Shown: positions 1 through 12,006 of the stretch, one piece after another
Numbering within the stretch: position 1 is the first letter of the stretch
Layout of the letters: every line of letters starts with the position of its first letter
Origin: Trichodelitschia bisporula
Taxonomy: Eukaryota > Ascomycota > Dothideomycetes > Phaeotrichales > Phaeotrichaceae
Length of the DNA stretch: 64,000 nucleotides
NCBI GenBank assembly: GCA_010356995.1
Contig: ML996694.1
Span: 2,819 to 66,818, forward strand
Direction: 5' to 3'
The notes under the pieces: generated by a model
Databases searched by the model: none
What the model was told of the DNA's origin: nothing
What the model saw: only the letters and a program-made list of their open reading frames with translations
Translations under genes and position numbers: made by a program

Positions 1-693
1 ATCGTCCGGCCCGAGCCTCTTTGACGCCATCCGCAGGGCTGCACAACTTTTGACGGAGGCGGCAATGCCGTCTTGAGTAAGGCGGTGATGGTGGAGCAAC
101 GGCTTTTGAGAAAGCTGCTAGCGAGGAGGGCGTATGGCACTGGCTGCACGCTCCGCTGCAGACTGAGGCTGAGTGCGGGCGTTGTGGTTCTCCTGTTGTT
201 GGTGAGGCGCTTTTGGCGCCATAAATGTGAATGAACAATTGTTTACTTTCTTCTCTCTCCCCCAACGGCCACCATCTTTCAGTGCTGCACAGCGGGCGGC
301 CCTTTGAGGTGGGCTTTGCGCGACCAGGGTGTTCTCCTCCCCACCTTCACACCCCTCGACAAACCTCCACGCCCGCGCATCGACACTTCTTAATTCTCTT
401 TCCGCCTGCAACCCACCTTTTTTCCCAACACGTTTAATTTCCCCACACTGCCTTCTGCTTCTATAGAATAAAAGCGGCCGTGTCCGTTTTCTCCTTGACT
501 CCCAAATCCATCAACCCCCTTCCCCCCCAACCGCGCTCCCTACCATCTGCAACAGAATGTGAGGGCCACCATCGCGTTATCCCATCTTCAAGAGCCCTCC
601 CGCACGCATCGTCGCACGGCGCACCTCGTCTGCCTAACCATCCCACCCGTCCAAAGATTGTACATCTCCCTGCACCTAACGAACCTCTCTAAC
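1..693. other. Intergenic or decayed DNA, no supported gene
   Basis: Short overlapping frames are present on both strands, but none resembles a protein family and none has a convincing start and splice pattern. The right-hand end is pyrimidine-rich, like a fungal 5' leader, and runs into the broken hydrolase at 694. Confidence 0.5.
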
Positions 694-1460
694 CCTACTA
701 GCGCCATCCACGTCCACCCCATCCGCACGGGCTACTGGAATGACATCAGCCGGCCCGAGTACTGGGGCTTCGGGAGTGCGTCTGCTCTCTAGTGCTCAGC
801 CCAGGCTAACCAAACCCAGAGGGCCAAGTCACGTCCTTCATCCTCATCACGTCCGACGACGAGCGCATCTACGGATGGCACATCCTGCCCCTGGACGTGT
901 ACGAGCGGTGCGCGGCACCACTGGCGGCGAACCCGGTGCGCGAACTGGGGAACTTCAACAAGATGCTAGCGTGTAAACTCATGATTGAAGATGCGGAGTT
1001 CAAGGCTATTGTCAACTGTACGCTCTCCAGCCTATCCATAGTCTCCTCTAACCCCCGCACAGCCCACATTGTATGTCTCCCCGTCTCCTCAATGTCCAAC
1101 TCCCTCGTCACTATTTCCCTTAATTCAAACTAACCTCCCCAGAACGCCAGCCACAACTCCCAAATGGGCTGCTCAGCGACTTACAAACTGCTCACCTCCC
1201 TCCCAAACACCTATGTCCTAACCCTGGCTTACCGCGGCTTCGTCCACAGCACTGGCTCCCCTCGGAAAGTGGCCTAATCACAGACGCCATCTCCCTGCTG
1301 ACCACGCTGCTCCTCCTTCCCCCGCACCATCCTTGTCCTCGGCCACTCGCTCGGCACGGCCGTCGCCGCTGCCGCTGCCGCCGCCGCCGCCGCCGCGCTG
1401 CACTTTGCCGATCCGCGCGCCGCGACAGGGTTGATGCCCAGGACTGCGGTGCGGGATCCG
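694..1460 (+). pseudogene. Broken ABHD12-like alpha/beta hydrolase
   Basis: Pieces of a serine hydrolase of the ABHD12/13 (Bem46-like) type can be followed in order. A segment reading ITSDDERIYGWHILPL is preceded by an apparent intron with GT-AG ends (about 773-816). A later segment reads LLTSLPNTYVLTLAYRGF and is followed by a TGSPSE-like stretch in another frame. The nucleophile elbow GHSLGTA appears in yet another frame at about 1340-1360, followed by a GCC-repeat alanine run. The HGNA-type oxyanion segment cannot be read in frame after the second apparent intron, and at least two frame changes separate the conserved blocks, so a functional product is unlikely. No C-terminal Asp/His part of the triad was found. 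The intact family acts on lipid esters; no substrate can be given for this copy. Confidence 0.6.
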
Positions 1461-3574
1461 GGGGTGGTAGATTTGTATCTAGATGCCCGCCTAGTGTTGG
1501 AATGCGGTGGCTGTGTTCAGCCTCACCCAGTTTCAGCCACAGGGCTCGAGTATAAGTAGACTCGGGGTCCCCACGTCTTTGACAATCAAGCAACTTGTTC
1601 ATGGGCAGACCTTCGGTCCAACTTGTGATGCATTGATGTTTCTTTGATCACACATCCCCTTTCAACAGAGGGTTAACCGTGCAGGGTACAATTGTATCAT
1701 GGCCGACGTCCCCATCGCGCTGGCGGTGATGAAGGCCTTCGAGATAGCAGCTTCGGGTGGAGGTGACATCACGTCAATCTAGCAGCCCTACGGTACCAGA
1801 AACACAGCCCGAGATCAAAGTAAACGAGTGAGCCCTAACCCAGCCTGGATATCTAGCCCGCGCCAAGGCCTTGCTCAATCACACCCCCCCTCTCATCCTG
1901 TAGATAAACCACGCTCCAAAGCAAAGAACCTCAATATCAACGCGCCTGTAGATCAAAACATGCTCCAAGCTGACCCAGTACTGCGCGATGAGGTCGTGCA
2001 AGATAAGGAAGAGCTGCGACATGATGAATGTCTCTGTCGCAGCGATCAGGCCCGCTCCATGAAATTTGAGATGAACCTCCCCCCTACATACCACCGATTC
2101 GCCATTTGCCCCGCACTCCGCACCACCCTTGCGCCTTGAAACAGCACCTACGCGCGCCGCACGGCGCCTGCGCTCCCAATATCTAGCGCCATGAATATGT
2201 ACTGCCCGTGTGGCACGTTGCGGTCGCCAGTCAACCTAACGCCCGGCAACTAGTCCTTGTGCATCCCGTCCATCCACCAGCGCGCCCGCCACGCCCACCT
2301 CGATGCCCCTCGCGAGCCACGTGGGCAGTCTGCACTCGGCCAGCGCGGCCTCCGGGGCGGAGAAGGGAGTTAAATGGGCGCATCGGGCCGCAGGAGCCCG
2401 ATGAACTCCTCGCCGCGGCCGTGGTAGTCGCCGGGCCCAGATGCCGCGGTACGGGCGGGATGGTGTGGAGGTCACGGCCTTTTCGGACAACGAGGCCCAG
2501 GTCGCGAACTCGAAGGTCAGGTTGCAGGGCAGCTTGGGGAGGAGGTCGAGGATTCGCAGCTTGTTACGCGGGATGCGGAAGGAGGCGGTGCTCATGTCGG
2601 GTTGGGCTTTGGGAGCGAGCATTAGCGCGGCGGGGCACTGGCTCTCGGATTAAAGGTCGGGCCGATACCCACCGAGTGAGTGGATTCGGTGGCTTGATTC
2701 AATTGCGTGGCTACGTCGGAACGAGGCTGATCGTCACTGGCTGTACAGAGAGCGCGTCCATCATAGCCTTGCTTCCGTGTGGTAACAATCAAGGCAAAGT
2801 GATGATCGGTTGGCTGGAAGCTTTGGATCCGAATTGTGCGTCGATATAGATTTTTTTTTGCGTGCGTCAGATCACCGACAGCCTATCTCGAGGGACACGC
2901 TGTCCCCAAAACCCAGAAGGAGGACCAGTGGGAACTCGCCGGGCTGACGGATCGCGCCTGTGCCTGTGCTTGCGCGAGCCCCACTTTCATCTGCCCCACT
3001 ACTCCAGACTGGACACCACCAGCGATGAGCATTGTTAGACGACGTTGAGTCGATTTAAGCACCTACGAACCCGCCCGGTGCTTTCCTTCTTTGAGGCTAG
3101 CGGTGCATAGCTTGAATGCCTCGGCATTGGGAGGATCGTGCGCGATCCGCTGGAGTTCAGGACCAAATGTTGGTATCTGCAACTGTGGATGGCAGCCAGA
3201 GTGGGCGAAAGCAAGATGGAGGGTAGGTGATGTAGGCAAGGCCTCGTCACAGGCAAAGTACAAGTCAGCTTTTGAAAAGGTTAGAAAAGGACAAAGAAGA
3301 CAGCAGCGTCTCGGAGCCCTCAGCAGTGTGTAAACAGGAGTCGCATATCGCCTTCCACTGCCCTGTCAATAACTGACCTTAGGCCTAGTACTGACCGTCA
3401 CTCCCTGCCCAACTCACACATGGGTCCCTTCCAGGATACAAGCGTACAAACGATGCCTTCCATACTCATGAGTGCCTTAACAGTACTTGCTTGGGGCCTT
3501 TGTGCCTTACGTCCCGTGTTCACATCAGCTAGTCTACCATAAATTAGTCACGATTCTAAAGCATATTGGGTTCT
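1461..3574. other. Gene-poor stretch with weak decayed frames
   Basis: No gene is supported. The best fragment is on the minus strand at 2236-2622. It starts with a natural-looking peptide (MSTASFRIPRNKLRILDLL) and seems to continue in a second frame (about 2361-2440) before a stop. I do not recognise the family and it may be another pseudogene. The rest of the stretch shows only random short frames. Confidence 0.45.
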
Positions 3575-3715
3575 TGTTAAAATGAAGTATGAACTTGACT
3601 GAGTTGCTTGACTGACTAGCAGTAGGAAGTGAGCTGACTATATACATCGCCGGGAGACGACCCCTGTCTCCTGGCTCCACTCCAGCCACCCCAGGTTGCC
3701 GCCACAAATTCAACA
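3575..3715 (-). repeat. Left 141-bp LTR of the copia fossil
   Basis: It begins TGTTAAAATGAAG and ends AATTCAACA. It matches the repeat at 6394-6534 over its full length with about 6 differences. Confidence 0.8.
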
Positions 3716-4433
3716 GTACTCATCCTACCTATCCCCTCGTCCAAAGGTAGTCGAGGATTTCCTCCTGCTCCTTCAGCCGTTCAGCGCGAAGCTCGTCACT
3801 ATCAACTGCTTTTGGGGTCGGGTGCGATTGGGTCAGGCACGCTTGCCTCTCTTTCGAGGACATGAGATATTTGATGATCGTGTCTAAGGCCACCATGGGC
3901 CACTTGGAGGCGAAATCAGACATGTCCTTTACCATTTTTTCGAGGTGTGATTATTCGAGTTGAGGTTAATGGATTGTGATGAATGACTTTAAACTTTGAC
4001 TGTGGCGTAGTATTTATATACCTGTGGTCGCAGGGACAGTTGGTTCAAGAGTCCCAAAGCGGACAGAGTGCACTCCAGAAGCCACATGCGTTGCGTTCGT
4101 CAGCATGGTGCGTAGTACTACAGTACCAGGCCGAATGTATGTTAGGGGTTCAAAGTCCACCCAGAAAAGTAATGATTCCTCTCCCGGTTCACTGGCCATG
4201 CCTCACAAAATGTCACAGTGCCAGCGAAGAGCGGTGCAAAAACCATAGATTGCTTCGAGACGATGATAAAGAGTTGGAGAAGTAATCTACAGGGATGGGT
4301 GTGCAAAAGCATAACCGCAGTGCGGGGGCTTGGCGCCAGTCACATGACTGCGCTCGTCCCCATACGTCACCTCGGTACTGTGCTGCCACCCAGGCCACAT
4401 CATGGCCAGAACCATGACAGACAGCGCCTACGA

Positions 4434-5175
4434 TCGAAGACGGAGAAACGGCCAAAGACTTCCGAGACCGCTTGACAACCTGGAAGGACAAGCAAGAGCA
4501 GGGCATTGCCATCGTTGAAAAGCGCTGTGGGCCAGATGCGGAGAAGCACATCGCATCTCTCTGTCAGTCCGACGACACCTTCCCCACGGTCGAAGACGTC
4601 TCCGCCACTCTTGAGCAGCACTACAAGCCCAGCGGGAGCGCCTACTTCAGGGACCTTGATCGCAAATATCAGGAACTGAGGCTGGCCGACTGCAAAGACG
4701 TCACCGATTTCGCGCAGCGGCTCGGTCACGCATACCACGAACTTGTTGCCCTTGACGCTTCTGTTGAACTGAGCGAACACTTCCTTGTCAACAAGTTCCT
4801 CAACGGCCTCGGCGAAGATTACGACAACTTCATCACAGCCTTCGAACAGAACCACTGCCTTCTCCCGCTGTGAAACGCGGGGAAAGTCATCACCACGGCA
4901 GCAGTGTCCTTCAGTACTGTCCGCAAGGCCGTTCAAGAAGAGGAGCACAAGAAGAAAGTGAGAAGGGAAGAGTCCACAGCATTTCTGTATAGGGCGAAGC
5001 CTCCAAAATCATCCATTCGAAGAAAGGAGTGCACCGATTGTGGGCGTTCAGGCCACACGACGGAAGAATGCTGGGAGACACACCCTGAGTTCAAGAAGGC
5101 GCATTACATCGAGAGGAAAAGGAACCTTCGTGTGGTATGGACGCCCAAAGTCGGTGCACTCCTTTCTTCGAATGG
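4434..5175 (+). mobile_element. Copia-type gag remnant, plus-strand arm
   Basis: The translation contains the UBN2-type gag pattern of fungal copia elements (DAEKHIASL, LNGLGEDYDNFI) followed by a zinc knuckle of the CX2CX4HX4C type (CTDCGRSGHTTEEC). It lacks the N-terminal part present in the opposing arm at 5091-5911. It is broken and forms one half of a large inverted repeat. Confidence 0.75.
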
Positions 5176-5911
5176 ATGATTTTGGAGGCTTCGCTCTGGA
5201 CAGAAATGCTGTGGAGTCTTCCCTTCTCACTTTCTCTTGTGCTCCTCTTCTTGGACGGCCTTGCGGACAGTACTGAAGGACACTGCTGCCGTGGTGATGA
5301 CTTTCTCCGCGTTTCGCAGCGGGAGAAGGCGGTGGTTCTGTTCGAAGGCTGTGATGAAGTTGTCGTAATCTTCGCCGAGGCCGTTGAGGAACTTGTTGAC
5401 AAGGAAGTGTTCGCTCAGTCTAACGGAAGCGTCAAGGGCAACAAGTTCTTGGTATGCGTGACCGAGCCGCTGCGCGAAATCGGTGACGTCTTTGCAGTCG
5501 GCCAGCCTCAGTTCTTGATATTTGCGATCAAGGTCCCTGAAATAGGCGCTCCCGCTGGGCTTGTAGTGCTGCTCAAGAGTGGCGAAGACGTCTTCGACCG
5601 TGGGGAAGGTGTCGTCGGACTGACAGAGATGCAATGTGCTTCTCCGCATCCGGCCCACAGTGCTTTTCAATGATGGCAACGGCCTGCTCTTGCTTGTCTT
5701 TCCAGGTTGTCAAGCGGTCTCGGAAGTCTTTGGCCGTTTCTCCGTCTTCGATCGTAGGCGCTGTCCGGTTTCGGGAGAGGAGGTCGTTGTATCTAGCAGC
5801 TTTGAGCGTCTGCTTCATCTCCTTCTCCCACTGAATCCAGTTGTCCGGATGCTCGAGCAGCTTGATGTCATCAAAGCTGACAATCATACTGCCGTGCGAT
5901 CCCGTAGTCAT
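5091..5911 (-). mobile_element. Copia-type gag remnant, minus-strand arm
   Basis: This is the more complete copy. It includes the N-terminal gag segment with the LLEHPDNWIQWEKEMKQTL pattern typical of copia gag, and it extends towards the zinc-knuckle region. It is closely similar to the 4434-5175 arm in inverted orientation, so transcripts across the junction could fold into a long hairpin. It is broken. Confidence 0.75.
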
Positions 5912-6158
5912 GGTGACGGGTTTGAGGGTGCGGAGAGGCGGTGAGGCAAGTGTGAAGAAAGGTGAAGAGAATTGATGAAGGAGGAAGAAGCATTCGGCTT
6001 GGAGGAGTTACCTCCGGTGAGGGAATTGGAGTAGAGAGGCAAGGGACAAGTAGAGGTGAGGATCTGACATCGAGTCCTGTATGACTCACACGGACAGATG
6101 AGAGATGGCGAACATCCACATCTAATTGTTTTGATGTGGTCCTGAAGCCTACGGAAAG

Positions 6159-6226
6159 AAAACTCCGCCAGCTGATGGTTGCGTGAGCAAAACTCCGCCA
6201 GCTGATGGTTGCCTGGGCAAAACTCC
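6159..6226. repeat. 30-bp tandem repeat, about 2.3 copies
   Basis: The unit starts AAAACTCCGCCAGCTGATGG and recurs at 6159, 6189 and, partially, 6219. It sits between the gag start and the right LTR, in the leader of the copia fossil. Confidence 0.75.
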
Positions 6227-6393
6227 ATCGCTTGAGACATTTTTGGATTGTTCTGCGTTGATCAAGGCGTGCAGTGGAAAGCTGTTAGGCCTGATTTGCC
6301 TTGAACCAATATTGTCAGAAGATCCGAGCATGTCAGTTTCATAGGATTTGCGTGGACACTTAGCTATTGCTGCGTAATTCCGGGCTCATAACC

Positions 6394-6534
6394 TGTTAAA
6401 ATGAAGTGTGAACATGACTGAGTTGGTTGATTGACTAGCAGTGGGAAGTGAGCTGACTATATACATCGCCGGGAGACGACCCCTGTCTCCTGGCTCCACT
6501 CCAGCCACCTCAGGTTGCCGCCACAAATTCAACA
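6394..6534 (-). repeat. Right 141-bp LTR of the copia fossil
   Basis: It has the same TG...CA ends and length as the repeat at 3575-3715. It is upstream of the minus-strand gag remnant, so it is the likely 5' LTR. Confidence 0.8.
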
Positions 6535-6973
6535 CTCACACACCAGGCCTACTTACCCGCAGTCCCTGACATCTTTGCTTCGTAGCTTTGCAATCCACGT
6601 CTTACTCACATCTTGATCGTGCATGCGTGACTGTTGACGGCGATAGGTGACGACCACGAGTGCCGGGTAACGACACTGACAACCGGGTAGTAATTGTAGA
6701 TGCTGGGCACCCGTAATACCCCCCCGCTAGGAGGGAGCCACCGAAAGAAAGTTGCTACTGTATGGAATGAGCCTTTGAAGTCAAAGATAACTCTTACCGC
6801 ATTTCTCGGAATCATGTGCTCAGAGTGTTACAGCCAAGTTGAAGACTTTGGCCTTTGAGGAAGACTGAAGAGAGCTAAGGGAATCCAAGTACTGAGACAA
6901 GGAAACCGAGTAAATAAAGCATTGGGGAACCATATCATGACTTCATTCTTCCAGCAGTGGCAGGCTGATTCGA
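6535..6973. other. Intergenic, 3' flank of the NCS1 permease gene
   Basis: No gene or repeat is supported here. The right end should hold the 3' untranslated region of the minus-strand permease gene. Confidence 0.5.
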
Positions 6974-8766
6974 TTAAACGCTCTCCTTCGACTCACGGTC
7001 CATCTTCGCTTTGACATCCTCAAAGTCCACCGCATCGACCACCTGGCCATCAATCACGCCCATGTTCCTGTACAAGTCCTCCACGCACTCACCGTCCAAA
7101 AAGCCGTCCGTCTTAGCCAGCTCTTCGAACTTGCTGGCCGCGCGCACGTTGTTGTTGTCGCCGGCCAGCCCGGCATACCCAGCGGGTACAATCCGCGGTG
7201 GAAACACGAAGCGCCCAAACACAGAATAAAATACAAATGCGCAACCAAAAGTTAGGACCCAACCAGTGTTGTACATGTGAATAGCGGCGATGGCGACAAG
7301 GTCCGGGCGGTAGGCGCCGATCAGGCCCGGGAGGCCAAATACCATGCCGCAAACCCAGCAGGCGGTCGGCACGATCTGCCAGCCCCTGATGCCATAATAC
7401 AATCCGCCGGGGCGAGGGTCGTACATGGAGGGGACATGGTAGTTGCCGCGGCGGACGACGAAGTAGTCGCAGATGACAATCGCACACAGCGGAGCCATGA
7501 AGATACCATAGCTGCCGAGGAATGTGAGAAAGCCGGCGGCGTCCTTGAGGAGCTGCCACGGGACAACTGCAATGCCGAGAATCGAGCAGATGACTTGGCC
7601 GCGTTTGATGGTCAAGAACTTTGGGAAGAGGCCGGTGACGTCGGAGCCAAACGGCATGCTGTTTGCACCAAAGTTGGTAGTGACCACGGACAGCCCAAAG
7701 CCAAAGGCGGCGAAGAAGCAGCCGGCGCGCGCGGCCGGATTCCAGAAGCGATCAAGGATGGCGCTGAGCAAATCCCACTGGTTCCAGTACGACTCGCCAA
7801 ACTTTGGCGTCACCGCGGCCGTTGCACCGCAGCCGAGGAAGAAGATGACCGTCTTGCTGATAAAAATGGACGCAACTTGTGGCCAGCCCGCATCGCGCGG
7901 CGAGCGAGTGTAACGGGTAAAGTCCGGCTGGTTGACGAGCAGCGGCGACAGCGTGCCCATCACCGAGTTGACGCCGTTGAGCATGGCCCAGCCGAGCGCA
8001 CCACCGGTGAGCGGCTTGCTGCCGAGTGTCTCCAGTGACAAGCCGCCGCCGTACGAGATGCACCAACCGAATGTCCCGAAGCAGGCAATGGGGACAATCA
8101 CCGAGGCCGTTGTAAACAGGTGGCGGATGCGCGTAGGGTGCACGAACTGGAAGGGAAACTGGATGAACCAGAAGAGGAAAAAGGCGAGGATCTCGCGCGA
8201 GCTCGTGCCGGTGCTCGCTGGGAGGTGGTTTGGGATGTTTTGCCAGTGGTGGCCGAAGATGCAGCGCAGACACACGCTGAGGAGCTTGCCGCCGAAGAAG
8301 GTCTGCACGCCGTACCAGATGATGGCGACGATGGCGCGCAGCGCAACAAAGAAGTAGGCGCCGTACATGCCGAAGATGCCACGCGCGAGGACGGGATATC
8401 CAATGTGGTATGTGGCGCCAGGGCGGCCCATGCCGAGTGCCACAAAGGATGCGATGACATTGGCGATGATGGCGGCGAGCAGCGCCTGCCACCACAGAAG
8501 GCCGACGGCGATCAGGGCAGCGCCGTTACCCCACTGGTTGCTGTTGAAGGCGTTGCTCCACCAGTACATAGACATGGATACCCTTTGCGGTCAGTCTTGC
8601 GTTTCTCTGCGCGGCAACAGACTTACCAAGTCCAGGTGCGGCGTTCCGGCGGACTCGGGGCCAGGTCGTGGTTGATCCATTGGGATGAGCCCGTCATCTC
8701 ATTGTCCGTCGCCAGCGCTCGCTTGAGTGAAGCCTTGGTCGGCAGCTTCAACCGTGCGGAAACCAT
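6974..8766 (-). CDS. NCS1 nucleobase/allantoin-type permease
   Basis: This is a plasma-membrane symporter of the nucleobase-cation-symport-1 family (fungal Fur type), which imports uracil, uridine, allantoin or related compounds with protons. The product is about 582 aa from two exons, 8627-8766 and 6974-8582, joined across a 44-nt intron with GTAAGT donor. The splice yields an N-terminus ending in PPERRTWTW and running straight into the first membrane helix. Family marks visible are WYGVQTFFGG, an NQPDFTRYT block and about a dozen hydrophobic helices, with a charged cytoplasmic tail. The start at 8766 is chosen because the conserved pre-TM1 motif SPPERRTW needs exon 1. Four GATAA motifs lie 185-341 bp upstream, which fits nitrogen control. 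The substrate cannot be fixed from sequence alone. Confidence 0.92.
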
Positions 8767-10314
8767 GATGTCAGATAGTATGGGGAAACGTGGATGAACG
8801 GCGGACTCGGGACAGAGACTCTATTTGAAGGTGCACACTGCAGTGGGAACTATAGAAAAGAATGCACCGGCAGCTGTACCAATGAGTTCCTCAACAACTG
8901 CAGCATTATCAGTTGACGCAGCAGCGAGATTGTCCTAGCGCACCGCGTTGGATAACGCATATATTCCCGGCCTAACGTCTTGGATAACATCAACGCCTCC
9001 GTGGTGCTGATAACCCAGTGCGCCCCGCCACTGGAGCAGCCATGATCGACGGCCAGACCACGGAGTGGACCCCGCTTCGCGGCATGTGCAAATAGACCAA
9101 GAGATAATGGAAAAGTGATTGTCGCTCCGCCCCTCCCGGCTCTGGCTGAGGGACGGGACATGACTTTTTTAATTAGCTCTTGAACCGACTGCTCGCAGCC
9201 ACGATACCGCAGGTAAGCTTTTGCCAACGCAAGGCTAAGCTGGTGCATCGTACTCGGACAATGGGCCGGCCTAGGCGGAGCTCGCGTGGTGAGGCTCACC
9301 GAAGTACTTGCCGATTGGTGGTGATATTTCCAGCATGGGGGGTTTGCACAGTGGAGATGATGTGGTTGGGTGAAATCTGGGGCCGGGGAAGTCTTTATCG
9401 TTGATAAGGCTGGGGCCCCGCTGACGTCAGACCTTAGCGCCTGATTGGGGACGAAGCGAGAAGATAGTCGGAACCAGTAGCCGACAGGACGCGATAAGCG
9501 GATCTTGAGTCCGAACACCAAGAACGCACTTCCGACGGGAATAAGCAGTGCGATCATATACCAATGCGGTGTGTGGCTGCTAAAGAATGCGCTTTATCTT
9601 TTTCGAGGGCCGCTGCGAATTGATCACAAATCGCCGCTTACGTCAATTGACGTGAACGAGGCGGTATCACAGCCTTGCGACTTGCCTGTCCCAGCGCGGG
9701 CGGAACCCAGTCAGTTTCCCTGCTGCCGTTGACAGAAATTTGCAGACTAGCGAGTAGCTCTAGCTAGGACAATCTGCTCTGGCGGCGGAATCCCTTGCTG
9801 ATATAGTGAAGCCAAGTTGCATGGGGCCCGCCGGTGCCATCGACTTCGAACACACAGTGTGGAGTGCCACCGGCGAACCCGGGTCCATATCAACTCACCG
9901 CGATTGTTTCTTCCTTGTGCAGTATGCTCCTGATCAGCTTAGGGTTAGGCTCAGGGTTCTTTGCGTACCGTAGCTGGCTTTTCTCATAATCTGACAAAAA
10001 GTGTATGCCCTGGCAGATGGCAGGCAGGTGCTAGTTGACATTGGTCCCTGTGGTCAATGCGGGGGAAGTGGGGCACGGTTGGGACTGAAAAGCATGCCGG
10101 TCAATGGTTTCTCACTAACAAATCTCAAGAATGTGAATAAATCAGACGCTTCATATTGACTTCTATCATCCTCAGCCGTATGAACCAGAAGGTTGGTCGA
10201 ACATCCTTTCAGTTCCACATGAGGAGGAAGTCTGAGACCCGTTGTCGAGTCCACTTTTCCCGCCATCAGGCTTTGAAAGCGGAGATTCTTTCCTTCAAAT
10301 TTTATCGGTTGTTT
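8767..10314. other. Long upstream region of the NCS1 gene, no gene seen
   Basis: Only short frames without family resemblance are present. The first 350 bp contain the GATA cluster described separately. Further GATA motifs occur near 9397 and 9490. The rest is unremarkable. Confidence 0.5.
8951..9107 (-). promoter_or_regulatory. GATA-factor motif cluster upstream of NCS1 permease
   Basis: GATAA occurs at 8951, 8983, 9009 and 9103, all within 350 bp of the permease start. Fungal GATA activators of the AreA/Nit2/Gat1 type bind paired GATA motifs to switch on use of secondary nitrogen sources. Binding is inferred. Confidence 0.5.
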
Positions 10315-11823
10315 CTAGGCGTGGTCGCCGACGTCGGTGTGTGTCTGCCATGTGTACGCGTATGGAAGCGGTAGCCCGAACTGCGAGATGACAGCGCGAA
10401 TTTCTCGAAACTCAGCGTCCTCCCGCTCGTGCTGCTCCTCGATACCCTCCTTCTTGATTTGCGGCTCCTCGGGACACTCTTGCTTGATTTGCGGCTCCTC
10501 AGAACTCTCCCGCTTGATTTGCTGTTTCTCAGAACTCTGCCGCTCGTATTGCTGTGAACGCTTCTTCTCAGCTTTCCTCTTCCTGTAGCGCCGCACCCGG
10601 GCTCTCTTCCGCTTACGCTGCTGCTCATTAGCTATGTCTTCAGCTCTCCGCTGCTTGTGCTGCTCCTCCAACTGCTCTCTCAGCCTCAACCTCAGTCACT
10701 CTGCGCGGTTCTGCTCAGCGACCTCCCCCCAGCCTCGATTTGGTTGCTGGTACCCAGTGTCCTGCAGATTCAACGTGGACTGGGGGCCTCTGGTCCTGGA
10801 AGCTTCTCCCGGTGTCGGAAACCCAGTTTTATGTCGCATACGGAAGCTTGGTTGCTGCTGCTCACTGTTCTGCGGCCTCGGCCTGATCTCGTGTCCTCCG
10901 AGTTTGAGAATTTGTCCGGGTTCCGGCGGTCCAATTGGCGCCCACTTCTCGCGCTCGCTGTCGGGCCAGTCCACGCCGTATTCGTCTTCAAACGCGTGAA
11001 CGAGCTCCTGAATACTGTGTGCCAACCTAGAGGTGCCCGCTGGCGCCTTCGCTAAGTTGAGCAAGTAAACCTCGTAACCTGGACGAAAGCTGGACCATAC
11101 ATTCGTGCTCTGCATGTTGCAGGTAAAGCCACCGCTATCGAGACCCTGCGGAGTGACGACGTTATGGTAGACGAGAATGGGCTGGCCGATAATGTTGATC
11201 GGCAACTCGGGAATGTACAGGACGGAGGTCAAATACAGTGTCCCCTCCCTGAATGCTTCCGTCTGGACCTTTAACTCCACCGTACCGATACCCGCGACGT
11301 GGACAGTTCCCTTAGGGCATTGGGCGGTGGAGTCTATCGGCTTGAAGTCGACGAACCATTGCCTTTGCGTGGCAACACTGAAACGTGTTAGAAAGTACTT
11401 TCATAAGAGGGACACATCGACGTACTGGACTTCGGAATCAGAGGCATACACCCAATCTGGATGGAGTCTCTTGTACAAGCACAAGCTCTGTGTAATGTCG
11501 TGCCGATTGGGCATGACGATACCAGGATCCCGCGCGAAAAAATGTGAATGGCGCATTGGGTGTGGGAATGTTGGATGACAAACGCCAGTAGAGGGCAAAG
11601 CGAAGGGATGAGGCGGTAGACAACTAGAAAAAATATTATGGTGTGAATGTGGAAGGAAATCGGGGAGGATGGGGAGGAGGGGAAAGATATCCAAGCGGCA
11701 AGAGTGTAGAGGCTCCTGTTTGGGTGGCCCCAGCGCATGGAGCTTGCCCATAAATACGGCAGGAACGATCCAAGGTGAGCAGTTGAGACACGGCAGGTAC
11801 ATGTTGCCAAGCATCATGGACAT
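10315..11823 (-). mobile_element. Fossil or retroelement-derived locus with retropepsin-like segment
   Basis: On the minus strand, a frame at 10696-11380 carries a segment typical of copia-type aspartic protease regions (LYLTSVLYIPELPINIIGQP). A further frame continues upstream to about 11823, and a basic repeat-rich frame lies at 10315-10689. The frames are interrupted at least once, and no reverse transcriptase or integrase is visible nearby. It may be a decayed Ty1/copia fragment or the remains of a gene once captured from one. It is treated here as a fossil. It lies in the gene-poor interruption of the nitrogen cluster. Confidence 0.45.
10443..10545 (-). repeat. 30-bp coding-type tandem repeat
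   Basis: The block CTTGATTTGC recurs at 10453, 10483 and 10513. On the minus strand the frame gives ten-residue repeats of the pattern EEPQIKxEs. Confidence 0.7.
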
Positions 11824-12006
11824 TCCGGCAAAGATGTTTTGGGACGAGAGGTGTACGTCACGTGAGCACCTCAGCCTTGCATACCTTCGCAGACTGGAAG
11901 TGACACTGCAGAGCTGTGTCTGACAGAAGTGTTGGTCTTGACATAATTCAAAGTCAAGCTTGGGGGCAGACCCAGGAAAATAGGGCGAAACGGCGGGGCC
12001 GTCGAT

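Larger units (their letters stand above)
3575..6534 (-). mobile_element. Fossil Ty1/copia-type LTR element
   Basis: Two direct repeats of 141 bp with TG...CA ends bound an internal region that carries gag-type sequence. The repeats differ at about 6 positions (roughly 4 percent), which suggests a moderately old insertion. The better gag remnant lies on the minus strand, so the element probably reads right to left, with the right repeat as its 5' LTR. A second partial gag lies in the opposite orientation. No reverse transcriptase, integrase or RNase H segment was seen, so the element is broken and not autonomous. No clear target-site duplication flanks the repeats. A 68-codon minus-strand frame at 3729-3935 lies inside it, with no recognised function. 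Confidence 0.75.

Noticed and set aside
1192-1602. Minus-strand frame of 136 codons, Arg-rich
   Set aside because: It is the shadow of the ABHD12-like pseudogene and its GCC repeat; composition is unlike a protein.
3035-3333. Small frames on both strands around 3.0-3.3 kb
   Set aside because: They are mutual shadows with no recognisable domain or splice pattern.
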